A DNA stretch of 64,000 nt from contig JAWKOD010000003.1 of NCBI GenBank assembly GCA_041391385.1, positions 434,001-498,000 of the forward strand, in the 5' to 3' direction. This DNA comes from CANIGN01 sp041391385. GTDB lineage: Bacteria > Bdellovibrionota > UBA2428. The notes beneath the pieces are model-generated. The model searched no databases, was not told the DNA's origin, and worked only from the letters and a program-made list of their open reading frames with translations. Positions 33,490-42,091 of the stretch are shown one piece after another (position 1 is the first letter of the stretch; every line of letters begins with the position of its first letter). A program made the position numbers and the translations under genes.

Positions 33490-34748
33490 TAACAACCCTC
33501 ACGGGTGCTGTATTGCTCGGTCTACTCGGTGGACTCTTGGGCAATCTCCTTCTTTTAAGAAGAATGGCACTTTTGGGAGATATGATGAGCCATTCACTCC
33601 TGCCCGGTCTTTGTGTAGGATTTATTTTAGCGGGTTATACAAAAAATTACTTCTATCTTTTCCTGGGAGCTTCTTTCTCTGCATTGTTAGCTAATATTTT
33701 AAACGAGTGGCTCTTAAAACAACGTCCCTTTAAGTCAGATGCTACCCTTGCCATTTTAATTAGTGGATTCTATGCCATTGGGGCACTTTTGATAGGAAAA
33801 CTTTCTAAAGAACACGGAACAGAACTGGCTGGTATTAAGGGCTATCTTCTAGGGCAAGCCGCTCTTATTCAAGAAAGCGATATTTTACCGATTTCCATTC
33901 TTCTTTTAATTTCTGTTGTTTTTATTTCACTTTTCTACAAACGACTCATCCTCTCAATTTTTGATACGCAATTTTTAACTTTTGTTAAGCAAAAACCAAG
34001 AGTTTTCCTTTTATTATCCACAACCCTTATTGTCTTTGCACTTTTGGTCTCGCTTCAAATGGTAGGAGCCATACTTGCAGCAAGTTTCTTGCTTATCCCT
34101 GCTGCAATATCACTTTTTTTGAGCCCACACCTACATCGACGTTTTGTTTACTCTGCACTCTGCGGAGCTCTAATCGGAGCATGCGGTACCTATCTCAGTA
34201 GCCTTGGAGACAGGCTCCCAACTGGCCCTCTCATTGTCTTATGTGGATTTACTTTGTTTATTCTTGCAGCGACCCTAGGCCCACATAAAAGCACACTCAG
34301 TGTCTATCTCAAGAAAAGAGAACTCCAAAAAATTCGCCTCGAAGAAAATATTCTCAGGGCCGCGTATTTCTTTTATGAAAAAAACGAAGGCCCCGTGAGC
34401 GTCCTCAATCTTATGAGTCGATCAAGTGAAAATCGCGACATACCCGCTACAAGACGTGCGCTTAGGCACTTTTTAAAGAAAAATATATTTAAAGAAGAAG
34501 CCCCCGGCCAATACTCACTTACAAATCACGGTGAGACCGTTGCTCGAAGTATTCTGAGAAAGCACAGAATTTGGGAAACTTTTATCGTTAAAAAATTAGG
34601 CGTCTCCCCAGAAAGAGCCCACGACAGTGCAGAAGTCTATGAGCATTACCTTGACGAAGAAATTCTCAGAACCATTGAAAAAGAAGTCCCCACGCAGAAA
34701 GACCCTCATGGGAAAAAGATTCCACAAGACGAAGGTGAAAGAGAATGA
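33486..34748 (+). CDS. Metal ABC transporter permease fused to a DtxR-like regulator domain
   Basis: Residues 1 to about 265 are an ABC-3 permease with eight or so membrane helices (start LLRRMALLGDMMSHSLLPG). Residues about 280-400 are a cytoplasmic DtxR-like module: a winged helix (RRALRHFLKKNIF...YSLTNHGETVA), then the metal/dimer domain with His360 and Glu364 (KHRIWETF), His379, Glu383, Glu386 and His387 (HDSAEVYEHYL) and a DPHGKKIP turn like the DPHG/CPHG turn of DtxR. Chlamydia YtgCR has the same architecture, where the regulator is released by cleavage. Whether cleavage occurs here is unknown. Confidence 0.88.
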   Translation: MITTLTGAVLLGLLGGLLGNLLLLRRMALLGDMMSHSLLPGLCVGFILAGYTKNYFYLFLGASFSALLANILNEWLLKQRPFKSDATLAILISGFYAIGALLIGKLSKEHGTELAGIKGYLLGQAALIQESDILPISILLLISVVFISLFYKRLILSIFDTQFLTFVKQKPRVFLLLSTTLIVFALLVSLQMVGAILAASFLLIPAAISLFLSPHLHRRFVYSALCGALIGACGTYLSSLGDRLPTGPLIVLCGFTLFILAATLGPHKSTLSVYLKKRELQKIRLEENILRAAYFFYEKNEGPVSVLNLMSRSSENRDIPATRRALRHFLKKNIFKEEAPGQYSLTNHGETVARSILRKHRIWETFIVKKLGVSPERAHDSAEVYEHYLDEEILRTIEKEVPTQKDPHGKKIPQDEGERE

Positions 34749-35623
34749 GCTCTGAATTCGTTATATTTCTCACGGGCTGTAGCGTGGCACTAAGCGCTGT
34801 CATACTCGGAACTTACCTTAATATTTCAAGACAAAGCCTACTCGGGGACGCTCTCAGCCACTCACTCTTACCAGGCCTTGTACTCGCCCACCTTGTAACA
34901 GGTGAGCTTAACCCAACAGCTCTCTTTTTTGGGGCTCTTATTGCGGGTCTTGCCACGGGTTACGTCATTGAATTTATCGGAAAACGTTTTAGGGTTCGCG
35001 AAGACATTGCAATGGGAATTACCTTTACAGCAGCTTTTTCTCTAGGGGTACTTCTTCTCGTACGATATGCAAACAAAAGTCATATCGATACAGATTGTCT
35101 CCTCTTTGGAAATTTACTCTTTGTGCCACTTGAAGAAAGCTTTTTTAGTTTTTCTTTTTTAAAGCATATTCCTATGACTCTTTTCCAATCTTCAGTTATT
35201 TCTCTTTTGTCAGTTTTCTTTTATTTTCTTTTACACAGACCCTTTATGAATCTTCTTTTTCATGAAAATTCCTTCAAGCTTTCGCAACTTCCTGGGAACT
35301 TTCTGAAATCGTTGTTTTTAACCCTTGTTTCGCTCACAATTGTATTTGGATTTAAAGCCATGGGCGCATTACTCGTATTCGGGCTTTTTGTAATTCCAGT
35401 AGGCATAGGACGAATATTTAATAAGTCATTTCTAGGCATCAGCACAGTCGGGTTCTGCTCCGCGATTCTGAGCCTCTGGATAGCCATTAGACTTTCCTTT
35501 AACTATGACCTTAGCCCGTCGGCGGCATGGATAAGCCTTCTTTTTGTAATGTTTATTACGGTCTTTTTAGTATCTAAAATTCCCAGAAGACGCGACCGTG
35601 CCCTAAAAGAACACAGTACCTAA
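34745..35623 (+). CDS. Second metal ABC transporter permease (ABC-3 family)
   Basis: 292 residues, about nine membrane helices, with the SRQSLLGDALSHSLLPGL motif of TroD/ZnuB-type permeases. It overlaps the fused permease gene by four bases and has no regulator domain. With the fused protein it likely forms a heterodimeric channel. It ends six bases from the sigma-54 activator gene, which is on the other strand. Confidence 0.9.
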   Translation: MSSEFVIFLTGCSVALSAVILGTYLNISRQSLLGDALSHSLLPGLVLAHLVTGELNPTALFFGALIAGLATGYVIEFIGKRFRVREDIAMGITFTAAFSLGVLLLVRYANKSHIDTDCLLFGNLLFVPLEESFFSFSFLKHIPMTLFQSSVISLLSVFFYFLLHRPFMNLLFHENSFKLSQLPGNFLKSLFLTLVSLTIVFGFKAMGALLVFGLFVIPVGIGRIFNKSFLGISTVGFCSAILSLWIAIRLSFNYDLSPSAAWISLLFVMFITVFLVSKIPRRRDRALKEHST

Positions 35624-35629
35624 CCTACA

Positions 35630-37273
35630 CTAAGCGTCGTCAGTTCCAGTGCTACCCAATGGGCGACTGAGCTTACGTTTATCAAGGCCGTATTTTTCAA
35701 CCTTCATAATCAAGCCAGCACGACTGATACCTAATTCTTTAGCTAGGCGACTCTTATTCCAACCTGTTCGACGAAGACCCTCACGAATCATATCGCGCTC
35801 TAAATTCTCTAGGGCATCTTTAAGCTTACCTTCGAGTCGCGCTCCCTGAACCTTTGGTTTGTCTTCAGATTCACGTATCCTTGAAGAAAGCATTTCAGGA
35901 CTTATAAACTTCTCGCTACCAGCAAGAACAGTTACTCGCTCCATCTCGTTTTCTAACTCACGAATGTTTCCGGGCCATTCATAATCATAAAGTTTTTCAA
36001 TCGCTCTTTTTGTAAGAACTTTAGCTTCGAGTCCCTTATCCTTAGAAGATTTTGCAAGAAAGTGCTCTGCCAATAGAAGAATATCTTCCTTGCGATCCTT
36101 CAAAGCAGGAACAAGTATTCCTATAACGTTAAGGCGATAATACAAATCTTGTCTAAACGAACCGTCTTCAACCATGGTTTTTAGGTCACGGTTTGTTGCC
36201 GCAATAATACGACACTTCGATTTTTTAGCATCCGTTCCACCCACAGGTGTATAACTTCCATCTTGTAGAACTCTCAGAAGTTTTACCTGCATGGCTGGAG
36301 ACACGTCTCCAATCTCATCCATAAAAAGAGTTCCGCCGTTAGCCACTTCAAAACATCCTTTTCGATCGCGGATGGCGCCCGTAAAAGACCCTTTAACGTG
36401 ACCAAAGAGCTCACTCTCCAACAAGTTATCGTTAAATGCCGCACAGTTAATGGGCAAGAAAACTTTATCTTTTAGAGTTGAATTAAAGTGAATAGCTTTC
36501 GCTATAAGTTCCTTACCTGTACCGTTCTTACCTTGAATAAGAACTGTGCTTTCAGAAGCTTTAATCTTATCCAATAAAATATAGAGATCCTGCATAGGCT
36601 TACTCTTACCGATCATACTTTCGTAGCGGTAACGTCCACCTAATTGCTGATTAAGCTCTTGAATTCGATTATCCCTTGAGGAGATCTCTTTATGAAGAGT
36701 CACGATCTCTTGTGCAACAAGTTCAGAAAGCTCTCTAAAGTACTGTAGCTCACCAGATCCGATTACCTTTAAACCATTAAAAGCTTCGTGACTTTCTACA
36801 TCACTAAAACCAAGGACCTTAGCTTGCGACATAAAGTCCGCAGGAGCCTTTTCAAAATCTTCTTTTTTAAATCCAATAGCAACTACAGCTCCAAAGTACT
36901 CTTCATCAACCACAATGGGGATTGCAAGCCCTTCAATATTAGGAAGAAATACAAACTCATGAAACCTTAAGTTACTTTTCAAGAGTTGAGCATTCACCTT
37001 CTCAACAACTTGAGAGAGATACTCCCAACCCACATCTTGATTTAAAATTTTCTTCATCAAGAAGTTAGCTCGAGGAGATTCGTCACCCTTAAAAGAGTTT
37101 CGAATTTTACCTTGATCATCCACCAAAAGGATATCTACGTGAAACCAACTTCCGATGACCTCTCGAATCTTTCGTACAACATGGATGCGTTCAAAATCTT
37201 CCCATTGAATAGAACTCATAGTGATTAAACTTTCGGCACTCTTGCCCAAAAACTTTACAAAAAGAATTCCCAT
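35630..37273 (-). CDS. Sigma-54-dependent transcriptional activator with GAF-like sensor domain
   Basis: 547 residues. The N-terminal about 200 residues look like a GAF sensor (VDDQGKIRNSF, GLAIPIVVDEEYFGAVVAIG). The AAA+ domain has Walker A GKNGTGKE, a GSFTGA sigma-54 contact loop (usually GAFTGA) and Walker B GGTLFMDEIGD. A Fis-type HTH (LAKELGISRAGLIMKVEKYG) is at the end. There is no receiver domain, so it responds to a ligand rather than a kinase. An ATG at 37219 is a possible alternative start. Target genes are unknown. Confidence 0.9.
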   Translation of the reverse strand: MGILFVKFLGKSAESLITMSSIQWEDFERIHVVRKIREVIGSWFHVDILLVDDQGKIRNSFKGDESPRANFLMKKILNQDVGWEYLSQVVEKVNAQLLKSNLRFHEFVFLPNIEGLAIPIVVDEEYFGAVVAIGFKKEDFEKAPADFMSQAKVLGFSDVESHEAFNGLKVIGSGELQYFRELSELVAQEIVTLHKEISSRDNRIQELNQQLGGRYRYESMIGKSKPMQDLYILLDKIKASESTVLIQGKNGTGKELIAKAIHFNSTLKDKVFLPINCAAFNDNLLESELFGHVKGSFTGAIRDRKGCFEVANGGTLFMDEIGDVSPAMQVKLLRVLQDGSYTPVGGTDAKKSKCRIIAATNRDLKTMVEDGSFRQDLYYRLNVIGILVPALKDRKEDILLLAEHFLAKSSKDKGLEAKVLTKRAIEKLYDYEWPGNIRELENEMERVTVLAGSEKFISPEMLSSRIRESEDKPKVQGARLEGKLKDALENLERDMIREGLRRTGWNKSRLAKELGISRAGLIMKVEKYGLDKRKLSRPLGSTGTDDA

Positions 37274-37381
37274 GCTGTCAGAATCCTGTCACTCGTTGCG
37301 CCATTTTTTTGATCGCATGGATTTCACTCAAGAATCCTTCGAAGTAGCATCGTCAAAATTTTAGCGCTACTATCAAGCTAT

Positions 37382-37807
37382 ATGTTTCCACGCATTGAAA
37401 GCTATCTCATATGGATTATCGCCCTAAGCGCTACAGCAGGAAGCCTCTTCTTTTCAGAAATCCTCAAAATTCCTCCCTGTGATCTCTGCTGGTATCAAAG
37501 AATTTTTATTTACCCCCTCGTCTTCATGATGCCTATAGCCATTTTCAAAGAAGACTTTAATTTCAGACCCTACACACTTTCCCTCTTAATCCCAGGAACT
37601 ATCGTTTCCCTCTACCACAACCTGCTTTATTACGGAGTGATAGAGAAACCCCTTGTGCCCTGCAAAGCTGGAGTTTCTTGCACCTCACGTGAATTTGAAT
37701 TTTTTGGATTTCTCGGCATCCCACTTATGTCACTTTTGGCTTTTCTTGCTATGATTATGTTGATCACGGCGACTTACAGAAAGAAAAACGATGAAATCAA
37801 AAGCTAA
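37382..37807 (+). CDS. DsbB/BdbC-like disulfide bond formation protein
   Basis: 141 residues, four membrane helices, with CDLC (near residue 33-36) and a second periplasmic pair in CKAGVSC. It re-oxidises its DsbA-like partner using quinones. It overlaps the DsbA-like gene by 17 bases, so the pair is translated together. Size fits the short BdbC type rather than E. coli DsbB. Confidence 0.9.
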   Translation: MFPRIESYLIWIIALSATAGSLFFSEILKIPPCDLCWYQRIFIYPLVFMMPIAIFKEDFNFRPYTLSLLIPGTIVSLYHNLLYYGVIEKPLVPCKAGVSCTSREFEFFGFLGIPLMSLLAFLAMIMLITATYRKKNDEIKS

Positions 37808-38468
37808 AAAAGACGTCTACATAATCACTGGTATCATGGCCCTTATTATTGCGGGGTTTATTTTTGCTTACGCACGCTATTCAAAACCAGTAGCAAGCAT
37901 TGAAGAAACAGAAGGATCTGGCCCCAACCTGATGCAAGTAGATCTTCCTACACTTATGGGAAGTGGCGAACCTTCGATGGGACCGACAATGGCAAAGGTT
38001 GTCGTAGTCGAATTTCTTGATCCTGAATGTGAAGCCTGCAGAGCGTTTCACCCACGCGTAAAAAAAGTCCTCTCTGAATTCGAAGGTAAGGTTCGTTACC
38101 TCATTCGATACATGCCCTATCACCACAACTCTGCCAACGCTATCAAGGCCCTTTATGCAGCCAACCAACAAGGTAAAGTCTGGGAATACCTCGATCTACT
38201 CTTTAATAAACAATCCGACTGGGGCGAAAAGAGAGACGACAAAACCGAACTGCTCATGAATTATGCCAAAGAACTTAATCTCGACATCTCTACTTTTAAA
38301 AAAGATTTTGCGAGTGAGGCTGCAGCTGCAAGAGTAAAAAAAGACGAAGCTGACGGTCAAGCAGTTGGGGTAAACGGCACGCCAACATTCTACATAAATG
38401 GAGTACCACTGCTAGAGCTCGGAGAAGATCCACTGAGAACTGCTATTTCATCTGCATTCAACGAATAG
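37791..38468 (+). CDS. DsbA-like thioredoxin-fold protein
   Basis: 225 residues with an N-terminal membrane anchor (8-27). The thioredoxin fold has redox motif CEAC in FLDPECEACRAFHP and the cis-Pro loop GVNGTPTFYING. It introduces disulfides into exported proteins and is likely recycled by the DsbB-like partner encoded just upstream. Confidence 0.9.
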   Translation: MKSKAKKDVYIITGIMALIIAGFIFAYARYSKPVASIEETEGSGPNLMQVDLPTLMGSGEPSMGPTMAKVVVVEFLDPECEACRAFHPRVKKVLSEFEGKVRYLIRYMPYHHNSANAIKALYAANQQGKVWEYLDLLFNKQSDWGEKRDDKTELLMNYAKELNLDISTFKKDFASEAAAARVKKDEADGQAVGVNGTPTFYINGVPLLELGEDPLRTAISSAFNE

Positions 38469-38486
38469 ACTTTTACTAGTATTTAA

Positions 38487-39104
38487 TTATTTTTTAGCTG
38501 CTTTAATTAAATCACAATGCGCATATACAACATTGCGAGTTTTAGGCTCGTGAAAAGACAAGTGCGCCACGGTTCTTCTAACCTGCAAATCTACTTTTGG
38601 AAGGCGGTATTCAAATATTTTATTGCAATCTAAACACTGAACATGGTCGTGATCGACATCTCGGTTGAGTTCATAAAAAGTAATGCCCTTAGAACTTGTA
38701 AATGCCTCAGTTAGAATCTCAGCCTCGAGAAAGAGAGCCACGTTTCTATAGATTGTTGCGAAACCAACCTCAGGGCGCTTTATTCGAACAGCTGAAACTA
38801 AATCTTGAATAGAAAAATGCTTCTCTTCTAAAAAAACTATTTCTAATATCCGGTCACGTGTATCAGAGGCATTTAATTTATTATCCGCAGTATAGCGTTC
38901 TAAACGCTGACGGTTACGATCTAAAATAAGCTCATTTTTGTTCCCACACGTTAACTCACCTTGAATCTCTCTTCCGCAAGGAAGTATTTCCAAACTGGCT
39001 TTTAACTCAGGGACTGAAGCCATGCGTTCGCTCTCGTCGACCTTTAGTTTTTTTGCTCTTTTAGGCACGACACAAGATATAGGCCCGCACCCGGGCTTTT
39101 GCAC
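38487..39104 (-). CDS. Fur-family metal-responsive regulator with an N-terminal extension
   Basis: The Fur core spans about 65-200: a winged helix (LNASDTRDRILEIV, VGFATIYRNVALF) and the metal domain DHDHVQCLDCNKIFEYRL. The first about 65 residues are extra, with Cys6, Cys11, Cys43 and Cys53, and depend on a GTG start at 39104; ATG 39023 (MASVPELK) would remove 27 of them. Neither has a strong ribosome site. It is divergent from feoAB, the typical target of Fur, so it likely controls ferrous iron uptake. Specificity for Fe, Zn or peroxide is not decided by the motifs. Confidence 0.82.
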   Translation of the reverse strand: MQKPGCGPISCVVPKRAKKLKVDESERMASVPELKASLEILPCGREIQGELTCGNKNELILDRNRQRLERYTADNKLNASDTRDRILEIVFLEEKHFSIQDLVSAVRIKRPEVGFATIYRNVALFLEAEILTEAFTSSKGITFYELNRDVDHDHVQCLDCNKIFEYRLPKVDLQVRRTVAHLSFHEPKTRNVVYAHCDLIKAAKK

Positions 39105-39144
39105 GAAAAAATGATAAGGATTGTCGTTTTTGAGCTTTTTTATT

Positions 39145-39172
39145 TTGACACCCCATGGGGCTGTACTAATTA
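39145..39172 (+). promoter_or_regulatory. Possible feoAB promoter with palindromic spacer
   Basis: TTGACA at 39145-39150 is followed 16 bases later by TAATTA, a weak -10. The spacer starts with the perfect palindrome CCCCATGGGG at 39151-39160, a plausible regulator site between -35 and -10. No classical Fur box (GATAAT repeats) is seen. Confidence 0.4.
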
Positions 39173-39186
39173 TTCAACACAGACCC

Positions 39187-39459
39187 ATGAAAATCGCAAA
39201 AACACTCATCCAGCTGAGCCGAAACGAAAGAGCTCTCATAACTGGATTTTCCACTAAACTATCTGCAAATTACCTTACCCGCCTTAGAGAACTTGGTTTC
39301 AGAGAAGGTGAATTTGTAACCTGCCTTAAAACTCCTCCACTCGGAGCTCCGCGTGTTTTTGAAATTTGCGGCAGCGTGTTTTCAGTTGAATCTGAAATCG
39401 CACGCGAGTGCGAAATTGAAATATACCCAGCTGAGCTTTTGAGCACAGAAATCCAATAG
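39187..39459 (+). CDS. feoA: FeoA-domain protein
   Basis: Start ATG 39187 (MKIAKTLIQL); the frame is open further upstream but lacks a plausible leader. About 90 residues with an SH3-like FeoA fold (LTRLRELGFREGEFVTCLKTPPLGAPRVFEICG). FeoA supports FeoB in ferrous iron import. feoB starts 20 bases later. Confidence 0.87.
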   Translation: MKIAKTLIQLSRNERALITGFSTKLSANYLTRLRELGFREGEFVTCLKTPPLGAPRVFEICGSVFSVESEIARECEIEIYPAELLSTEIQ

Positions 39460-39479
39460 AGGAGCCGTAGCTGTTAAAC

Positions 39480-41336
39480 GTGGAAAACATTCTCATACTT
39501 GGTAACCCTAACTCAGGAAAAACTCTTCTTTTCAATAAGCTCACCGGACTCAATCAAAAAGTAGCCAACTTCCCCGGCGTAACCGTCGAGATAAAAAGTG
39601 CACATTCAGAAAACTTAAACTACCAAGACTTTCCAGGGACCTACTCTCTCAAAGCACTCACAATAGATGAACAGGTAGCTATTGATGGATTTAAGACTGC
39701 CCTTCTCAGCCCCAAAACCAAAGCAGCAATATGTGTGCTCGATGCGACTCGTCTTGAAAGAAGCCTCTACCTTCTCTTGCAGCTTATAGAAGTTGCAAAA
39801 AAAGCAAATTGTCCTGTAGTCGCAGTCGTTAACGTAATGGACGAACTCATTGGAAAAGGCGTAGAGATTAACCTCAAAGGGCTAGAAGAAGAATTAGGCT
39901 GCACGGTTATAGGCACCTCAGCCAAAAAGGGCGCAGGACTCAAAGAACTCAAAGAGCTTCTCAAAAAGTTCCCGACCCGCAATCAAAAGGACATTCATTC
40001 AGCAGAAGAGCTCAATCTTGAAACTCTCAATACAAAAGATAAAATTATTGACTTTAAAACGAGAGCCAACAAACTCTCTCGTGAGTTTGGCCCCAAAAGT
40101 GGCGTCCTCCTTTTAAGTCAACATCGCATCGACAACTTCTTTCTCTCAACATGGGGAGGCCCCATTGTATTCGTGCTTCTCATGCTCTTTTTATTTCAAG
40201 CAATCTTTAGCTGGGCCGCCCCCTTTATGGACGGTATAGATGGAATCATTTCTAGCTCTGGCGATTGGCTTGCTAGCCAAGTCACTAATCCTATAGCCGC
40301 AGACTTCATTCGCGACGCTATGTTTGCAGGACTTGGATCATTCCTAGTTTTTGCGCCACAAATTTTTATCTTATTTGTCGTCATTGGACTCCTCGAAGAC
40401 TCGGGCTACTTAGCTCGGGCCACTGTTATACTTCACAAACCTTTAAGCCTTTTTGGGCTCTCAGGTAGAAGCTTCGTCCCCATGCTCTCGGGTCACGCAT
40501 GTGCCATTCCCGCCATCATGGCAGCAAGAACAATCGAATCGCCCCGAAAAAGACTCCTGACTATTTTAGCCACACCTTTTATGTCATGCTCTGCAAGGCT
40601 CCCCGTTTACGCTCTGCTTGTTGGTGGATTTGTTCCTGCAACCACATTACTGGGTGGTCTCATTGGACTTCAAGGACTTGCCTTCTTCGCTCTATTTGCA
40701 ATTGGAATTGTCATGGGACTCTTAGCTTCAGCCGTTCTTGATAGAATGCTTTCTAAAAAAGTTTCCACTCTTGGCGACGCTCCTTTTGTTGTAGAGCTTC
40801 CTCCCTACAGAGTTCCGAACGTAAAACCCATTATCATTAACTCTGCTAACAGAACCTGGGGATTTATTCGCAACGCAGGAGCCATGATCTTTTCTGTTAC
40901 AGTTGTTATCTGGATTTTGGGATATTTCCCCAACGGCTCTGGCCATCTAGAAAGCTCCTGGTTAGGTGTTATTGGTCATTGGATTGAGCCCATATTCACG
41001 CCCATGGGCATGGATTGGAAAATTGGAGTTGCAGTACTCACATCATTTCTTGCTCGCGAGGTTTTTGTTGGAACCCTTGGAACTCTCTACGGAATTGAAT
41101 CCACAGACGACAACATGGGAAGCCTTACCAACAAATTACAAAATAGCGGTATGGGTATTGCCTCAGCTCTCGCTCTCGCTGTTTTTTATTCACTCGCAAT
41201 GCAATGTGTATCCACTCTTGCTGTAATTAAAAAAGAAACAGGATCAACTAAAATACCTGTTTATGTCTTTGTGGGTATGACAATCGTTGCCTACATTGCA
41301 GCCGCAATCGTTTTTGTAGCGATTAAAGCACTTTAG
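39480..41336 (+). CDS. feoB: Ferrous iron transporter FeoB
   Basis: 618 residues. An N-terminal G domain shows GNPNSGKT (G1), DFPGTYS (G3) and NVMD (G4), then a helical insert and about eight membrane helices with two Gate motifs (FVPMLSGHACAIPAIMAART; LTSFLAREVFVGTLGTLYG) and PFMSCSARLPVYALL. It imports Fe(II) through the inner membrane. Start is GTG 39480. It is shorter than E. coli FeoB (773 aa), mainly in the C-terminus. Confidence 0.95.
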   Translation: MENILILGNPNSGKTLLFNKLTGLNQKVANFPGVTVEIKSAHSENLNYQDFPGTYSLKALTIDEQVAIDGFKTALLSPKTKAAICVLDATRLERSLYLLLQLIEVAKKANCPVVAVVNVMDELIGKGVEINLKGLEEELGCTVIGTSAKKGAGLKELKELLKKFPTRNQKDIHSAEELNLETLNTKDKIIDFKTRANKLSREFGPKSGVLLLSQHRIDNFFLSTWGGPIVFVLLMLFLFQAIFSWAAPFMDGIDGIISSSGDWLASQVTNPIAADFIRDAMFAGLGSFLVFAPQIFILFVVIGLLEDSGYLARATVILHKPLSLFGLSGRSFVPMLSGHACAIPAIMAARTIESPRKRLLTILATPFMSCSARLPVYALLVGGFVPATTLLGGLIGLQGLAFFALFAIGIVMGLLASAVLDRMLSKKVSTLGDAPFVVELPPYRVPNVKPIIINSANRTWGFIRNAGAMIFSVTVVIWILGYFPNGSGHLESSWLGVIGHWIEPIFTPMGMDWKIGVAVLTSFLAREVFVGTLGTLYGIESTDDNMGSLTNKLQNSGMGIASALALAVFYSLAMQCVSTLAVIKKETGSTKIPVYVFVGMTIVAYIAAAIVFVAIKAL

Positions 41337-41935
41337 TCAACGCTAACGCCAACGGCGTCGAGTTCGCGGTCCAAATCTTCCATCATATTGGGAGAGTGAT
41401 TTTGAAATCTGTCATATAGATAACGTCTTACACTCGGACTTGGAGCGCCCTTAAGTGCAGCAACTGTTACATTGAGCTCTTCATCGGGATCATCAACATG
41501 TTGCATGATAAACTCGTGTAAATAACCGACTGAGGAAATTTCCATATTAGGAGACTTCAAGGTTTCTTCTAATTTTCTTTCAGCAAAATCAATTGCAATA
41601 TCTACATTGCCATCAACAAGGTAGCCTTTAATTTCTTCTTGGTATTTTTCAAAAGCAGGTCGGCCTTCAACAACTGCCGGCTCTGCACCTTCTGCAATAT
41701 CGATTTGATCATCTTCAACAACAATTTCTGTATTAAGCTCTGCTTCTTGGTTTCTACGCGTACCCATAAGTTGCTTTACGCTTGGCTTGTAGACCTCTAC
41801 ATTGCCACTAGAAGCGCGTCCTATAGCCGTGGGCTTCCTAGAATTTGCCTTTTTTGGTGCTGGCTCCTCAAAAAACCAAGCAACCGCACCCACCATAATC
41901 CCTATTGTAGCCAATGATTTAAATGAAAAATCCAT
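41333..41935 (-). CDS. Hypothetical acidic membrane-anchored protein
   Basis: 200 residues. A hydrophobic N-terminal segment (6-21) may be an anchor. The rest is acidic and helical (EKYQEEIKGYLVDGNVDIAI, FAERKLEETLK). No family recognised. It overlaps feoB tail-to-tail by four bases. Confidence 0.6.
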   Translation of the reverse strand: MDFSFKSLATIGIMVGAVAWFFEEPAPKKANSRKPTAIGRASSGNVEVYKPSVKQLMGTRRNQEAELNTEIVVEDDQIDIAEGAEPAVVEGRPAFEKYQEEIKGYLVDGNVDIAIDFAERKLEETLKSPNMEISSVGYLHEFIMQHVDDPDEELNVTVAALKGAPSPSVRRYLYDRFQNHSPNMMEDLDRELDAVGVSVD

Positions 41936-42014
41936 GCATTATACCCTAAAGGTATAACTGCAAGATAAAGACCAAGCTCAGCTGGCCCTAAGCCTTAACA
42001 TGGTTAAGAAAGGC

Positions 42015-42033
42015 CTGTCTAAAAACTAGACAG
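42015..42033 (-). terminator. Short inverted repeat between two minus-strand genes
   Basis: CTGTCTA and TAGACAG pair exactly around a five-base loop. On the minus strand this lies just after the larger 12-bp hairpin. It may be a second terminator stem or an mRNA-stability element. Confidence 0.35.
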
Positions 42034-42049
42034 TTGAAAAGAAAGAATT

Positions 42050-42078
42050 CTAGGGACTTTTAAAAGAAAAGTCCCTAG
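42050..42078 (-). terminator. Twelve-base-pair hairpin terminator for the LprI-like gene
   Basis: CTAGGGACTTTT and AAAAGTCCCTAG form a perfect 12-bp stem with a five-base loop, starting 14 bases after the stop of the minus-strand gene at 42092. On that strand the stem is followed by AATTCTTTTC, giving a partial U-tract. Confidence 0.65.
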
Positions 42079-42091
42079 ATAAAAAAGACGC

